From: Arcicella rosea
GTDB taxonomy: Bacteria; Bacteroidota; Bacteroidia; Cytophagales; Spirosomataceae
Assembly (NCBI RefSeq): GCF_014204325.1
Contig: NZ_JACHKT010000008.1
Coordinates: forward strand, 1 to 64,000
Direction: 5' to 3'
Length of the DNA: 64,000 nucleotides
Positions 1-9,044 of the stretch are shown here, piece after piece. Position 1 is the stretch's first letter. Each line of letters opens with the position of its first letter. The position numbers and the translations under genes were made by a program. Under the pieces are notes generated by a model, which made no database searches, was not told the origin of the DNA, and worked only from the letters and a program-made list of their open reading frames with translations.

Positions 1-1
1 C

Positions 2-82
2 GATAAAGAAAGCATTAAAAGTAGAAGGAAATTGGCAGGTTGGAATGACCAATATCTAATCGAAATGCTCTTTAATATTTAA
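2..82 (+). CDS. Partial CDS tail, possibly a transposase C-terminus
   Basis: An open frame enters from the left edge and stops at 80-82, giving 26 residues that include RRKLAGWNDQYL. Basic residues followed by an AGWND-type segment recall the C-terminal ends of some IS4/IS5-type transposases, but this is a recollection of style and not a firm match. Another frame stays open to about 59, so even the reading frame is uncertain. No inverted repeat that could mark the end of an insertion sequence was recognised just downstream. Confidence 0.22.
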   Translation, partial: DKESIKSRRKLAGWNDQYLIEMLFNI

Positions 83-238
83 ATGCGTTTAACCTATTTA
101 AACTGTTAAAGAAGCACAGAATATCTGAAAAAATATATCAATCAAGGAGTTTCTTTTGAGAAGAATGAATTTTCCAAAATTTTGTATGGAAAAACAGAGA
201 GGCAATCTATTTTTATTCAAATATCTAATCAAAAAAAT

Positions 239-265
239 ATGGCGAACCTCAAAGAGATTCGCCAT
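239..265 (-). terminator. Terminator downstream of the GNAT gene
   Basis: The hairpin ATGGCGAA...TTCGCCAT is extended inward by CTC/GAG around an AAA loop. On the minus strand it is followed by ATATTTTTTTG. It lies about 130 nt beyond the stop of the acetyltransferase gene, so that transcript would have a longish 3' tail. Apart from this hairpin I see nothing gene-like between 83 and 391. Confidence 0.55.
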
Positions 266-391
266 ACTGCCACTAACACACCAAAATATAAATATTAGTC
301 CGCTAAAGACTAACATTTTACTTCTTAAAATGTATTTACGAGAATTTTGACAAAAAGGATTCGTCCAATCTCAATTATTTTTTATTTATTT

Positions 392-1336
392 TTAAAACTG
401 TACTAAAAAACTTTTTTTAAGCGACTGTTTTGCCCCTAAACGTTGTTTAAATTGAGCCAATCCTTTGTTTAAAATCCCTTTTTCAGTAGCAATTCCAAGG
501 TCTAATAATCTAAAATTATTTCTTTGGCAATATTCGTAAATACCTGAAATTAAATAAATGGTAGGACTATATTTTAAATAATCTTCATCATCTGCCAAGT
601 AAAAAGTATAAAGTATTTCGTCTGTAATTTTAACGGTTACTCCAACAGCAATTATTTTTTGTTCGTGCGAGACTGAAAAAAAATTAAAATTATCTGGAAA
701 TAGCTCAACACTTTGCCTTAAATCCACGAAAGTCATTGTCATTTTTCTATTTTTCCTCACTCTTGATTGAGTAATAAAATTATGAATTAATGCTAAATCA
801 GGCTCTTTTTCTTCCCGAAAGAAAAAACTATTCTTCAGCGATTTCCGTAAAAGTTGTTTATGTCGCTGAGATTTTAGTGTTTCGTAAAAACTCAAATCAG
901 TTATCACTATTTCAAAATTTTGGTCAACAGTACAATGCTTGAAGGCTAATTTCTCAAAACAAAAATCTAGTGCTTCTCGCTGATTGATGTTAAAATAACT
1001 TTCTGGACAAAAAGTGATTTGTAAACTTTCAAGTTTTAGCAAAGTATTGAAAGCTAATTCAATAAATCTAAAAAGTGATTCTTTAGGAAGTACTTCACTA
1101 AATTCTATTCCACCAAAAGTTGCTCGTAAAGGACTAAAACCTTTTCCAGCTAAGATAATGACCGAAAAACGAGCTTCAAGCAATTGATTTTCAATATTTT
1201 TCCAGTAAAAAGTATATACTTCTTCCCCACCCTGTTGTTGCAAATGTTCGGGTTCATTAAAGAAAAATCGAGTAAAATTGAACTCGGATGTTGGAATGAA
1301 AGAAAAATTACAGGAAGAGATGAATTGATAAGCCAT
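392..1336 (-). CDS. GNAT/FemAB-like acetyltransferase
   Basis: This 314-residue protein has no signal peptide or membrane segment. Its second half (about 160-300) reads like a GNAT fold of the FemAB-like kind: a basic KSQRHKQLLRKSLKN stretch, then FFSVSHEQKIIAVGVTVK, and near the end LDLGIATEKGILNKGLAQFK. Such proteins transfer acyl or aminoacyl groups to amines, and the substrate cannot be read from sequence. The gene is divergent from the PorU2-like gene, with only 38 bp between the two start codons. The family is fairly likely; the exact role is unknown. Confidence 0.55.
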   Translation of the reverse strand: MAYQFISSCNFSFIPTSEFNFTRFFFNEPEHLQQQGGEEVYTFYWKNIENQLLEARFSVIILAGKGFSPLRATFGGIEFSEVLPKESLFRFIELAFNTLLKLESLQITFCPESYFNINQREALDFCFEKLAFKHCTVDQNFEIVITDLSFYETLKSQRHKQLLRKSLKNSFFFREEKEPDLALIHNFITQSRVRKNRKMTMTFVDLRQSVELFPDNFNFFSVSHEQKIIAVGVTVKITDEILYTFYLADDEDYLKYSPTIYLISGIYEYCQRNNFRLLDLGIATEKGILNKGLAQFKQRLGAKQSLKKSFLVQF

Positions 1337-1374
1337 TTTTTTGTATTTTAGGGTAGAATTCTACTAATAAAAGT
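1337..1374. promoter_or_regulatory. 38-bp divergent spacer with a 12-bp palindrome
   Basis: The spacer between the divergent acetyltransferase and sortase genes holds a perfect palindrome, GTAGAATTCTAC, at 1353-1364, eleven bases before the sortase ATG. No full TTTG...TAnnTTTG promoter fits here, so the promoters must overlap the coding regions or be non-canonical. The palindrome could be an operator acting on both genes; this is inference. Confidence 0.3.
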
Positions 1375-4300
1375 ATGAGAAAATTAGCTACAATCTACAA
1401 GACAGTATTAATATTTTTGATACTTCTTTTAAATCTTCTCGATTCAACCATTTCTGCACAAGTAATTGGCAATGAATGGATTAATCCTCAACAACAATAT
1501 TTCAAGTTCAAAATTACTCAAAAAGGTATTCATCAAATTAGCTTTGAAGCACTACAAAAAGTAGGTTTTCCAGAAAACATCCATCCTGAAAAAATACAAA
1601 TATTCAGACATGGAAAGGAAGTAGCTATTTCAGTTAGGCACGCCAATGATACAATATTTCAAGCAAAGAATTATCTGGAATTCTATGCTGAAAATAATGA
1701 TGGTTCTTTAGATTCTCTTTTGTATCAACCCAGAAATGCTCAACCGCATTTGAATTATAGTTTATTTACAGATACAGCTTCTTATTTTGTTACTTATCGC
1801 ATTGATAATCAGAAAAATAAAAGAATATTTATTCAAGAAAAAAATCCTTTCAAAAACTTAAAACCAGAAGAATTTCATTTAGAAGAAGATTTACAAATAT
1901 TTACTTCTTCCTTTTCTGAAGGTCAACCAGAACCTGTTGGCTCTTCGCTTTCCACGGGTATTTTAAACAGTAATTACAGCTTTGGCAAAGCTTGGACAGG
2001 TGAAATTCAAAAGCCAAACAGTAAACTCATCCTTGATTTTGAACTTAAAAATTTTATAAAAAACAGTTCGTCCAAACCAAAGATTGAGATACTCTTTTCA
2101 GGACGTTCAGAAGGAAAACATCGTTTACAAATCAGTCTTAATAATAAGCTTGTAGATAGTTTATTTTTCGATAATTACTTTACTCAACTTTATAAAAAAG
2201 AAGTAGCTTTTAAAGCGGATAAAAATCAAATATCTATACTTTCTAGCCAATCAAATGACCAGTATTCAGTTTCATTTTTGAAAATTACTTATCCACAAAG
2301 CTTCCAGATGAAAGGTTTGAATGAAAAGGTTTTTCATTTTCTACCTAACGCATCAACAGAAAGATTGATTATCGTTCAAAATCCGCCAAAAAATGCTTTT
2401 GTTTATGACATTTCTGATAAATTCAATCCTATCAAAATTGATTTTCAGCAAAGTGATTCTACTCTTACTTTTCAAACCAATGGACAACATATTTTGATAA
2501 GTAATCAAATCAAAAAACTTGATGCCATCGAACAAATATCCTTTAGAGAATTGCCAAAAACTAAAGCCAATTTCTTGATAATTACACCTCAAAAATTACT
2601 TCAATCGACTCAAGAATATGCCAATTATAGAGCTTCTGAAAAAGGTGGAAAATATGATACTTTATGCGTAACGACAGACTTTTTATATAACTATTTTACT
2701 TATGGGGATAAAAATTCACTGGCAATTCAGCGGTTTTTAGCTTTTATGAAAAACACGGAAAAATCACAATTCTGTTTTATCATTGGAACGGCTACTTATC
2801 CACAAAAAGCCAGAAAAAATTCTTTAGATTATCAATTAGATTTAGTGCCTACTTGGGGTTTTCCTTGTGGAGATATTCCTTTTGGGATGAATTCCAACGC
2901 CCCTCAATTAAACATTCCAGTTGGGCGTTTAGCTACTAACAATCCCCAAACAGTTTTAGATTATTTGGAGAAAGTGAAAGAACATGAAGCCCAACCAATG
3001 AATGAACTTTGGCGAAAAAAATCCTTAATGATGTCTGGTGGAAGGAGTGTTTTTGAACTCAACACGTTTAAAGATTATGTTATTGATTTGAAGAGAATTA
3101 GTGAGAATGGACTCCTTGGGCAACAAATACAATTACTTGCAAAAAAGACTGATAATCCCACTGAATTTATCAATGTTACGGAACAAGTAAATCAAGGCGT
3201 GGGAATGATTACGATGTTTGGTCATTCGGCTTCACAGCAAACCGATATGGATATTGGTTATGTTTCTAATGATTTATTTGGCTATAAAAATCAAGGAAAG
3301 TATCCTTTCATTTTGGTGAATGGCTGTAATGCGGGTGATTTATTTGCTTCACAAAATTCTTTTGGAACCGACTGGATAAACACACCCAAAAGAGGTGCAA
3401 TTTTGTTTTTAGCACACAGCTATCTGAGTTATTCTTTTAGCTTAAAATCATATTCCGACGAATTATTTCAAACGCTTTTTCAAGACAGTATTTATGTTGA
3501 TAAAGCCTTTGGAACAATTATGCAAAACAGCATTAATCGTTATTTGAAAAAATTTCCAAACTCAGCTTTTGAACTAGCGAATGCACAGCAATTCACTTTA
3601 CAAGGCGACCCTGCTATTGTACTTTTCCCTGCAAACAAACCAGATTTTGCCCTTGATAATACTGCTATTTTATTGGATAAACATAAAGAAAATCCAAGGC
3701 TATTTTCAGACTCATTAACCATTGGAATTATCATCAAAAATTTAGGAAGAGTTTATATAAACCCCTTGAATATTCAAGTAAAAAGAACATATCCAAACGG
3801 GAAAACAGTACTTTTTGAAAATACGTTTTTGAAAGAAATTTCATTTCAGGATACTATCTATTTTAACATCCCAAACGACAAATTAGCAAGTGTTGGCAAC
3901 AATCGATTTGAAGTAATATTAGATTACAATAATTATATTTCAGAACTCCAAGAAAACAATAATACTTCCGTACTAGAATACAATTTTCCAGCACAAAACA
4001 TCATTATTTTATATCCTCAAAACTTCAGTATTAAAAACAAACAAGTCATTGATTTTCAAATACAAATACCTTATAATTTAGAGAATTCTAATATTATTTT
4101 CGAAATAGATACTAATCATTTATTTCTTTCTGTTTATAAAAAAAGTATCATTTTACCTTATCAAAACTTCTTATCTTTCAAACATAACATCTTAGAAAAA
4201 GACAGTACTGTATATTATTGGCGAGTGAAAAAAGAAGGTGATAATTGGATAGAAAACTCTTTCCTATTTCTTAAAAATAGCCCTGAAGGTTTTGCTCAGT

Positions 4301-6210
4301 TTAGCTTTCCACAATTATCTAAATCCGTGACTGACGAACGTCTTTATTTGGAAAATACTCAATGGAAATTCCATACTTCATCACTTACATTATCCGCTAA
4401 AATCTATGGAACAAACAGCGGAGTTCCACGTTCTCACAGAGCAAATTCCATAATTCTGAACGATAAAATTTTGATTAGCGATGGCGTTTGTTATCCTTGG
4501 TATAACCTCAATGCTGTGGCTTTCAATCGGGCTTTACGCCCCTACGCTGTTATTCCAAGTTTGGTTTGTGGCTATACTCCTTATGCCGTCAATTATCTTT
4601 CAATGGAAGAATTTTCAAGTGATTTAAAAGATTATTTTACGGCTACAGAGTATGGAAATCATGTAATGCTTTGGAATTCTGGACATGTAGAATATCAAAA
4701 TTGGACGAGTGAATTCAGGAAAAATTTTATTGAAATTGGGGTTGATACCAATAAAATTAAGCGTTTAACAAAAGGTTCACCCTTTTTAGTTATCGGTAGA
4801 AAAGGGGCAAAAAAAGCTTTATTAGAACTGTTTCCTGATGTCAATAAGCGTGGCGACACACAGATTTTAAGCTTAGAAAATTATACCATTAACGATAATT
4901 TTGATACTGGAACAATTACTTCGCCACTTATTGGTGTAGCTTCAAAATGGGAAGAAATTTTGATTGATGTCGAAAAAAATGAGTATCAAACATTTTCTTA
5001 TGATATTTTGGGCGTCAATTTAAAAGGAGAAGAACGTATTTTAGCAGAAAATATTCAGCGAAATCCCTTTAATATCAGTGCCATCAATGCAAAGGAATTT
5101 CCTTTCTTAAAAATCAAATTTCACTTAAAAAACACTGATTTCTCAGGGAAATCACCACAGCTAAAATCCCTGATTGTGCATTATCAAAGTCCGCCCGAAG
5201 GAATTCTTTCAGAAGTAGAAAACATCAAACTCTCTGATAAACAAGAATATGAAAATTTTAAGATTCAGGCTACTTTAAAAAATATTTCTAATAAAGACTT
5301 TAGTGATTCAATCAGCGTCAAACAAGTAATTACAAACACATTTTTGAATAAAAAGGAGGTGAAAAGTTTTAAAGTAAAACCACTAAAAAGTCAAGATTCT
5401 GTTAAGGTAAATTTGCCAATTCAAACTGCGGGCTGGTTAGGAGAAAACACTTTTAGTCTTACTTTTAATCCCGAAATTTTACCAGAAAAATCTTATCTAA
5501 ATAATTCCATTTATCATACTTTCAGAGTAATTCCTGACGAAATAAACCCCATTTTATCCGTCACTTTCGATGGTCGACAAATTCAACAATATGAAGTTAT
5601 TTCTGCTAAACCTTTCATCAAAATTGCCTTGAAAGACGAGAATATTTTTCGTTTAAAAAAAGATACAAATGGTATTGATTTAAAGATAAAGTACTGTTCA
5701 AGTTGTGCATTCAAAAAAGTTTATTTCAGTCAAAATGATATTACTTGGCGAACAGATAGTTTGACAAATACTTTCTTGATTGACTATTTTCCACAAAATT
5801 TACCTAAAGACACGCTAAGTATTTCCGTTCAAGCACAAGATGTTGCTGGAAATTTTGCGGGTAATCGTCCTTATCAAATTTCTTTTAGAATACTTCCAAA
5901 AGATACTTTGATGGCTTTTAAAGTATTTCCTAACCCATTTCAGTTGTTTACCAAGTTTGTCCTTGAATTAGCTGGAGAAAGCATTCCTGATGAATTTTAT
6001 ATTGAAATTTTCAACCTTCTTGGCAAACAAGTAGCCTTGGTAAGACCTGATAATTCCATCAAAATTGGCATTAACGAAATCATTTGGGAAGGTAAAGATT
6101 TTACAAGCAATTACTTGCCTTCGGGAACGTATGTTTATCGTTTAATTTTAAAAAATAAAGCAGTAGATTTGGCGTTAAGAACTAGTGGAAAATTGATTAT
6201 TTCACGCTAA
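1375..6210 (+). CDS. PorU2-like C25 (gingipain-type) sortase of the type IX secretion system
   Basis: This 1611-residue secreted protein starts with a signal peptide (about 1-28, ending STISAQ). The middle carries a C25 peptidase domain with the expected dyad: His617 in FGHSAS and Cys651 in NGCNAGD. In PorU the same dyad cleaves T9SS sorting signals and attaches cargo to the surface. The last ~100 residues form a T9SS type A sorting domain (FKVFPNPF..., ILKN near the end). The length and layout match the large proteins known as PorU2 in Cytophagales rather than the ~1100-residue PorU. A histidine kinase follows 23 bp downstream. It could instead be a secreted C25 protease; sortase-like is the better call. 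Confidence 0.75.
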   Translation: MRKLATIYKTVLIFLILLLNLLDSTISAQVIGNEWINPQQQYFKFKITQKGIHQISFEALQKVGFPENIHPEKIQIFRHGKEVAISVRHANDTIFQAKNYLEFYAENNDGSLDSLLYQPRNAQPHLNYSLFTDTASYFVTYRIDNQKNKRIFIQEKNPFKNLKPEEFHLEEDLQIFTSSFSEGQPEPVGSSLSTGILNSNYSFGKAWTGEIQKPNSKLILDFELKNFIKNSSSKPKIEILFSGRSEGKHRLQISLNNKLVDSLFFDNYFTQLYKKEVAFKADKNQISILSSQSNDQYSVSFLKITYPQSFQMKGLNEKVFHFLPNASTERLIIVQNPPKNAFVYDISDKFNPIKIDFQQSDSTLTFQTNGQHILISNQIKKLDAIEQISFRELPKTKANFLIITPQKLLQSTQEYANYRASEKGGKYDTLCVTTDFLYNYFTYGDKNSLAIQRFLAFMKNTEKSQFCFIIGTATYPQKARKNSLDYQLDLVPTWGFPCGDIPFGMNSNAPQLNIPVGRLATNNPQTVLDYLEKVKEHEAQPMNELWRKKSLMMSGGRSVFELNTFKDYVIDLKRISENGLLGQQIQLLAKKTDNPTEFINVTEQVNQGVGMITMFGHSASQQTDMDIGYVSNDLFGYKNQGKYPFILVNGCNAGDLFASQNSFGTDWINTPKRGAILFLAHSYLSYSFSLKSYSDELFQTLFQDSIYVDKAFGTIMQNSINRYLKKFPNSAFELANAQQFTLQGDPAIVLFPANKPDFALDNTAILLDKHKENPRLFSDSLTIGIIIKNLGRVYINPLNIQVKRTYPNGKTVLFENTFLKEISFQDTIYFNIPNDKLASVGNNRFEVILDYNNYISELQENNNTSVLEYNFPAQNIIILYPQNFSIKNKQVIDFQIQIPYNLENSNIIFEIDTNHLFLSVYKKSIILPYQNFLSFKHNILEKDSTVYYWRVKKEGDNWIENSFLFLKNSPEGFAQFSFPQLSKSVTDERLYLENTQWKFHTSSLTLSAKIYGTNSGVPRSHRANSIILNDKILISDGVCYPWYNLNAVAFNRALRPYAVIPSLVCGYTPYAVNYLSMEEFSSDLKDYFTATEYGNHVMLWNSGHVEYQNWTSEFRKNFIEIGVDTNKIKRLTKGSPFLVIGRKGAKKALLELFPDVNKRGDTQILSLENYTINDNFDTGTITSPLIGVASKWEEILIDVEKNEYQTFSYDILGVNLKGEERILAENIQRNPFNISAINAKEFPFLKIKFHLKNTDFSGKSPQLKSLIVHYQSPPEGILSEVENIKLSDKQEYENFKIQATLKNISNKDFSDSISVKQVITNTFLNKKEVKSFKVKPLKSQDSVKVNLPIQTAGWLGENTFSLTFNPEILPEKSYLNNSIYHTFRVIPDEINPILSVTFDGRQIQQYEVISAKPFIKIALKDENIFRLKKDTNGIDLKIKYCSSCAFKKVYFSQNDITWRTDSLTNTFLIDYFPQNLPKDTLSISVQAQDVAGNFAGNRPYQISFRILPKDTLMAFKVFPNPFQLFTKFVLELAGESIPDEFYIEIFNLLGKQVALVRPDNSIKIGINEIIWEGKDFTSNYLPSGTYVYRLILKNKAVDLALRTSGKLIISR
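4528..4545 (-). repeat. GTAG-headed mini-hairpin inside the PorU2-like gene
   Basis: On the minus strand the sequence reads GTAG, then GGGC, a GTAAA loop and GCCC. This is a GC-rich patch in an otherwise AT-rich gene, and it has the GTAG-plus-hairpin layout of REP elements. It is translated as RALRPY. It may be chance. Confidence 0.2.
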
Positions 6211-6233
6211 AACCCTTCGCTTAACACATTTTT

Positions 6234-7418
6234 ATGATTTTATCCGTAGATATTTATAGCCGTAATACTTGGTGGAAAGTAGCTTTTTTGGGCTTTTGTT
6301 TAATTGTGGGTATATTTTCTTTGTACTTCACCGATAAAATTGTTTCAAAACTTGAAGAACGTGAAAAACAGCAAATTGAATTGTATGCTGAGTCTTTGAA
6401 ATATACCATGACCAGCGACCCGAATCAAGATGTAAATTTCTTCTTTGAAAAAATTAAAAAATCAAATGAAAACAATACGATTCCTATTATTCACAAAGAC
6501 GGAACTGGCTATTTAACGGCAAAAAATATCGAAATGCCAGAAGGGTTGAGTTCTGAAGGAAAACAGACTTTCCTACAAAAAGAACTACAAGAAATCATCA
6601 GAGACGATAATCCCCCGATTGAGCTTGATATGACACTCCACAAAGAATATATTTATTTTGGGAATTCACGCTTACTTGATTTACTTCGTTACTATCCACT
6701 TTTTCAATTGGCTGTGGTATTGGTTTTTGGTTTGGCGGCTTATTTATTTTTTGATGCGTCGAGACGTTCAGAACAAAATCAGGTTTGGGTGGGTTTGGCG
6801 AAAGAAACGGCTCATCAATTAGGCACTCCTCTCTCATCGCTTACCGCTTGGGTTGAATACTTCAAAAGCGACCCACAATACGACCCAGAAATTGTAAAAG
6901 AATTAGAAAAAGACGTTATCAGGCTCGATATTATCACTACTCGTTTTTCAAATATTGGCTCAATTCCTGTATTGAAACCTGAAAATATTATTGAAACCAT
7001 CGAGACTTTTATGTCGTATTTACAAAAAAGAATTTCGACAAAAGTTGTTTTTTCGCTTGATAATCAACTCAATCAACGTAATACTGTTAATGTAAATCGT
7101 TATTTATTTGAATGGGTTATTGAAAATATTTGTAAAAATGCGGTAGATGCAATGGGTGGCGTTGGTTCATTAAAAATCACTTTGAGCGAAACCAAAAATA
7201 ATAAAATTGCCATCGACATTAAAGACAGTGGTAAAGGCATTTCTAAACAAAATCTAAGTAAAGTATTCGACCCAGGTTTTAGTACAAAAAAAAGAGGCTG
7301 GGGCTTAGGTTTAACGCTTGCCAAACGTATCATTGAAAATTACCATGATGGAAAACTATTCGTAAAACAATCTGAATTAAATAAAGGAACTACTTTCAGA
7401 ATCTTACTAGATGCTTAA
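6234..7418 (+). CDS. Sensor histidine kinase, membrane-bound
   Basis: Two membrane helices (about 16-36 and 150-172) bracket a periplasmic region of ~110 residues. A cytoplasmic kinase follows: the H-box is ETAHQLGTPLSSL with the phospho-acceptor at His194, the N-box ENICKNAVDAM, then DSGKGIS and GWGLGLTLAKRI (G boxes). It would autophosphorylate and pass phosphate to a response regulator. None is encoded next to it, so it is an orphan here; the NtrC-like regulator at 37 kb is one possible partner in the window but nothing ties them together. It follows the PorU2-like gene by 23 bp and may share its transcript. Confidence 0.85.
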   Translation: MILSVDIYSRNTWWKVAFLGFCLIVGIFSLYFTDKIVSKLEEREKQQIELYAESLKYTMTSDPNQDVNFFFEKIKKSNENNTIPIIHKDGTGYLTAKNIEMPEGLSSEGKQTFLQKELQEIIRDDNPPIELDMTLHKEYIYFGNSRLLDLLRYYPLFQLAVVLVFGLAAYLFFDASRRSEQNQVWVGLAKETAHQLGTPLSSLTAWVEYFKSDPQYDPEIVKELEKDVIRLDIITTRFSNIGSIPVLKPENIIETIETFMSYLQKRISTKVVFSLDNQLNQRNTVNVNRYLFEWVIENICKNAVDAMGGVGSLKITLSETKNNKIAIDIKDSGKGISKQNLSKVFDPGFSTKKRGWGLGLTLAKRIIENYHDGKLFVKQSELNKGTTFRILLDA

Positions 7419-7420
7419 TC

Positions 7421-7455
7421 TTGTTTCATTTTTGCCTGTAAAATGTTTAATTTTG
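7421..7455 (+). promoter_or_regulatory. Candidate promoter of the glycosyltransferase gene
   Basis: A TAATTTTG box (7448-7455) fits the Bacteroidota -7 form TAnnTTTG. TTG at 7421-7423 could be the -33 element, with a slightly long 24-base spacer. The ATG lies 25 bases further on. Confidence 0.25.
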
Positions 7456-7480
7456 CAAAACATTTTTAGGTGATTACATT

Positions 7481-8989
7481 ATGCAACAATACTTAGAGTC
7501 TTTAAATCTCAGAAAAATATTATTGATTGGTCTTTTTTTTAGAGTATTATCAATCATTTTTTCAAAAGGTTATGCTTTCACTGACGACCACTACGAAGTA
7601 GTTGTACTTGCCCAAAATTTACTGGATAAAGTTGATTCTCCTTTTACACAAGACTTTTTGGTGAATGGCGAAGCCTATCTTTTCAGCTTAATTTATCCTT
7701 ATATTCATTATTCGATTTTTGGAATTTGTGAATGGTTTGGCACAACCAACCCAGAAACAAAAATGTTGTTCGCAAGAATTGTCAATAGTTTATTTTCACT
7801 TCTTAGCATATATTACGGTTACAAACTGACGGAACGATTAAGTAATCGCAAAAACGATGCAAAAATCGTAGGATTGTTACTGGCTGTATTTTGGGTTTTC
7901 CCTTTTATGTCTGTACGAAATTTAAGAGAATTTGTTTGTATTCCACCACTCTTAATAGGCTGTTATTATGCTGTAAATCAAAAACTTAACAACAAATCCG
8001 TTCTTCTAGCAGCTTTTTGGTTTGTCATCGCTTTTGTATTTCGTTATCAAATCGTTTTTATTCCTTTTACTGTAGGTTTGACATGGCTATTAAGCAAAAC
8101 AAATTGGCAAAAAGCCATTTTATTTGGTCTCGGCTGTGTTGGTTTTTACTTACTTACACAAGGAATTTTCGATTATATCTATTGGGGAAATCCGATTGCT
8201 TCTATTAAAGCTTATTTTACCTTCAATGCAGATGCTAAAAATATAGAAATTTATCCTAACGGCCCATGGCATCGCTATATCGGCACAATGGCTGGTTTGA
8301 GTTTAGGATTATCTTCTCTCCTATTTTTTGCAGGATATTTCAAAACAGCCACACAAGCTGGAAATAGACGAATGTTATTCTTAGCTTCCTTGTTCTTCTT
8401 CGCCTTTCATTCATATTATCCAAACAAGCAAGAAAGATTCATCCTGCCTTTTATTCCTTTCTTTTTAATTTTAGGAGTAATTGGTTTCCGAGATATTTAT
8501 GAGACGTTACAGATTAAAACTTGGTTTAGAACTACGACCAAAGTATTAGTCTATTGGTTTATTGTATTGAATACAATTTTACTTTGTATTCTTTCTGTAA
8601 CTTATACAAAGCGTTCAAGAGTAGAAAGTATGAACTATTTCAGAAAAAAAGGCGATTTACAAAATTTTGTTATTCAAAATTTTCAAGCATCTCAACCAGT
8701 TGCTATTTTCTATTTAGATAAACGATTAGACTATTATGAAGTAGATAGTCCTGAAAAACTGGCAGCATTGCCCAATGAATTAAAATCAGGTAAAAAAGTA
8801 TATCCAAATTATTTAATCATTGTAGGTTCTGCAGATTTGGAAGCAAGGCTTGCTATGATGAAAAAAATATTTCCAAAACTACAACACGATACCAATATTG
8901 AGCCAAGCTTTATAGATAACATTGCTTATGTATTGAATCCATCACATAATCATAACGAAACATGGTTTATCTATAAAATTATCAGATAA
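7481..8989 (+). CDS. GT39/ArnT-like polyprenyl-linked glycosyltransferase
   Basis: This 502-residue protein has about ten hydrophobic helices. The first extracytoplasmic loop contains FTDDHYEVV, the place where GT39/PMT/ArnT-type (GT-C fold) enzymes carry their catalytic acidic residue. A LREFVC segment and a soluble C-terminal part of ~120 residues follow. Such enzymes move a sugar from a polyprenyl-phosphate donor to lipid, glycan or protein on the outer face of the inner membrane. The neighbouring acyltransferase 3 gene suggests envelope-glycan decoration. The acceptor is unknown. Confidence 0.65.
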   Translation: MQQYLESLNLRKILLIGLFFRVLSIIFSKGYAFTDDHYEVVVLAQNLLDKVDSPFTQDFLVNGEAYLFSLIYPYIHYSIFGICEWFGTTNPETKMLFARIVNSLFSLLSIYYGYKLTERLSNRKNDAKIVGLLLAVFWVFPFMSVRNLREFVCIPPLLIGCYYAVNQKLNNKSVLLAAFWFVIAFVFRYQIVFIPFTVGLTWLLSKTNWQKAILFGLGCVGFYLLTQGIFDYIYWGNPIASIKAYFTFNADAKNIEIYPNGPWHRYIGTMAGLSLGLSSLLFFAGYFKTATQAGNRRMLFLASLFFFAFHSYYPNKQERFILPFIPFFLILGVIGFRDIYETLQIKTWFRTTTKVLVYWFIVLNTILLCILSVTYTKRSRVESMNYFRKKGDLQNFVIQNFQASQPVAIFYLDKRLDYYEVDSPEKLAALPNELKSGKKVYPNYLIIVGSADLEARLAMMKKIFPKLQHDTNIEPSFIDNIAYVLNPSHNHNETWFIYKIIR

Positions 8990-9044
8990 ATGCTTAACAT
9001 CATCGAAAGCATGAATCTTGAAAACCCATTAATTAATAACCCAA

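Noticed and set aside
98-316. 72-residue minus-strand ORF and an overlapping 64-residue plus ORF
   Set aside because: Low-complexity residues, overlap each other, and cover the terminator hairpin at 239-265.
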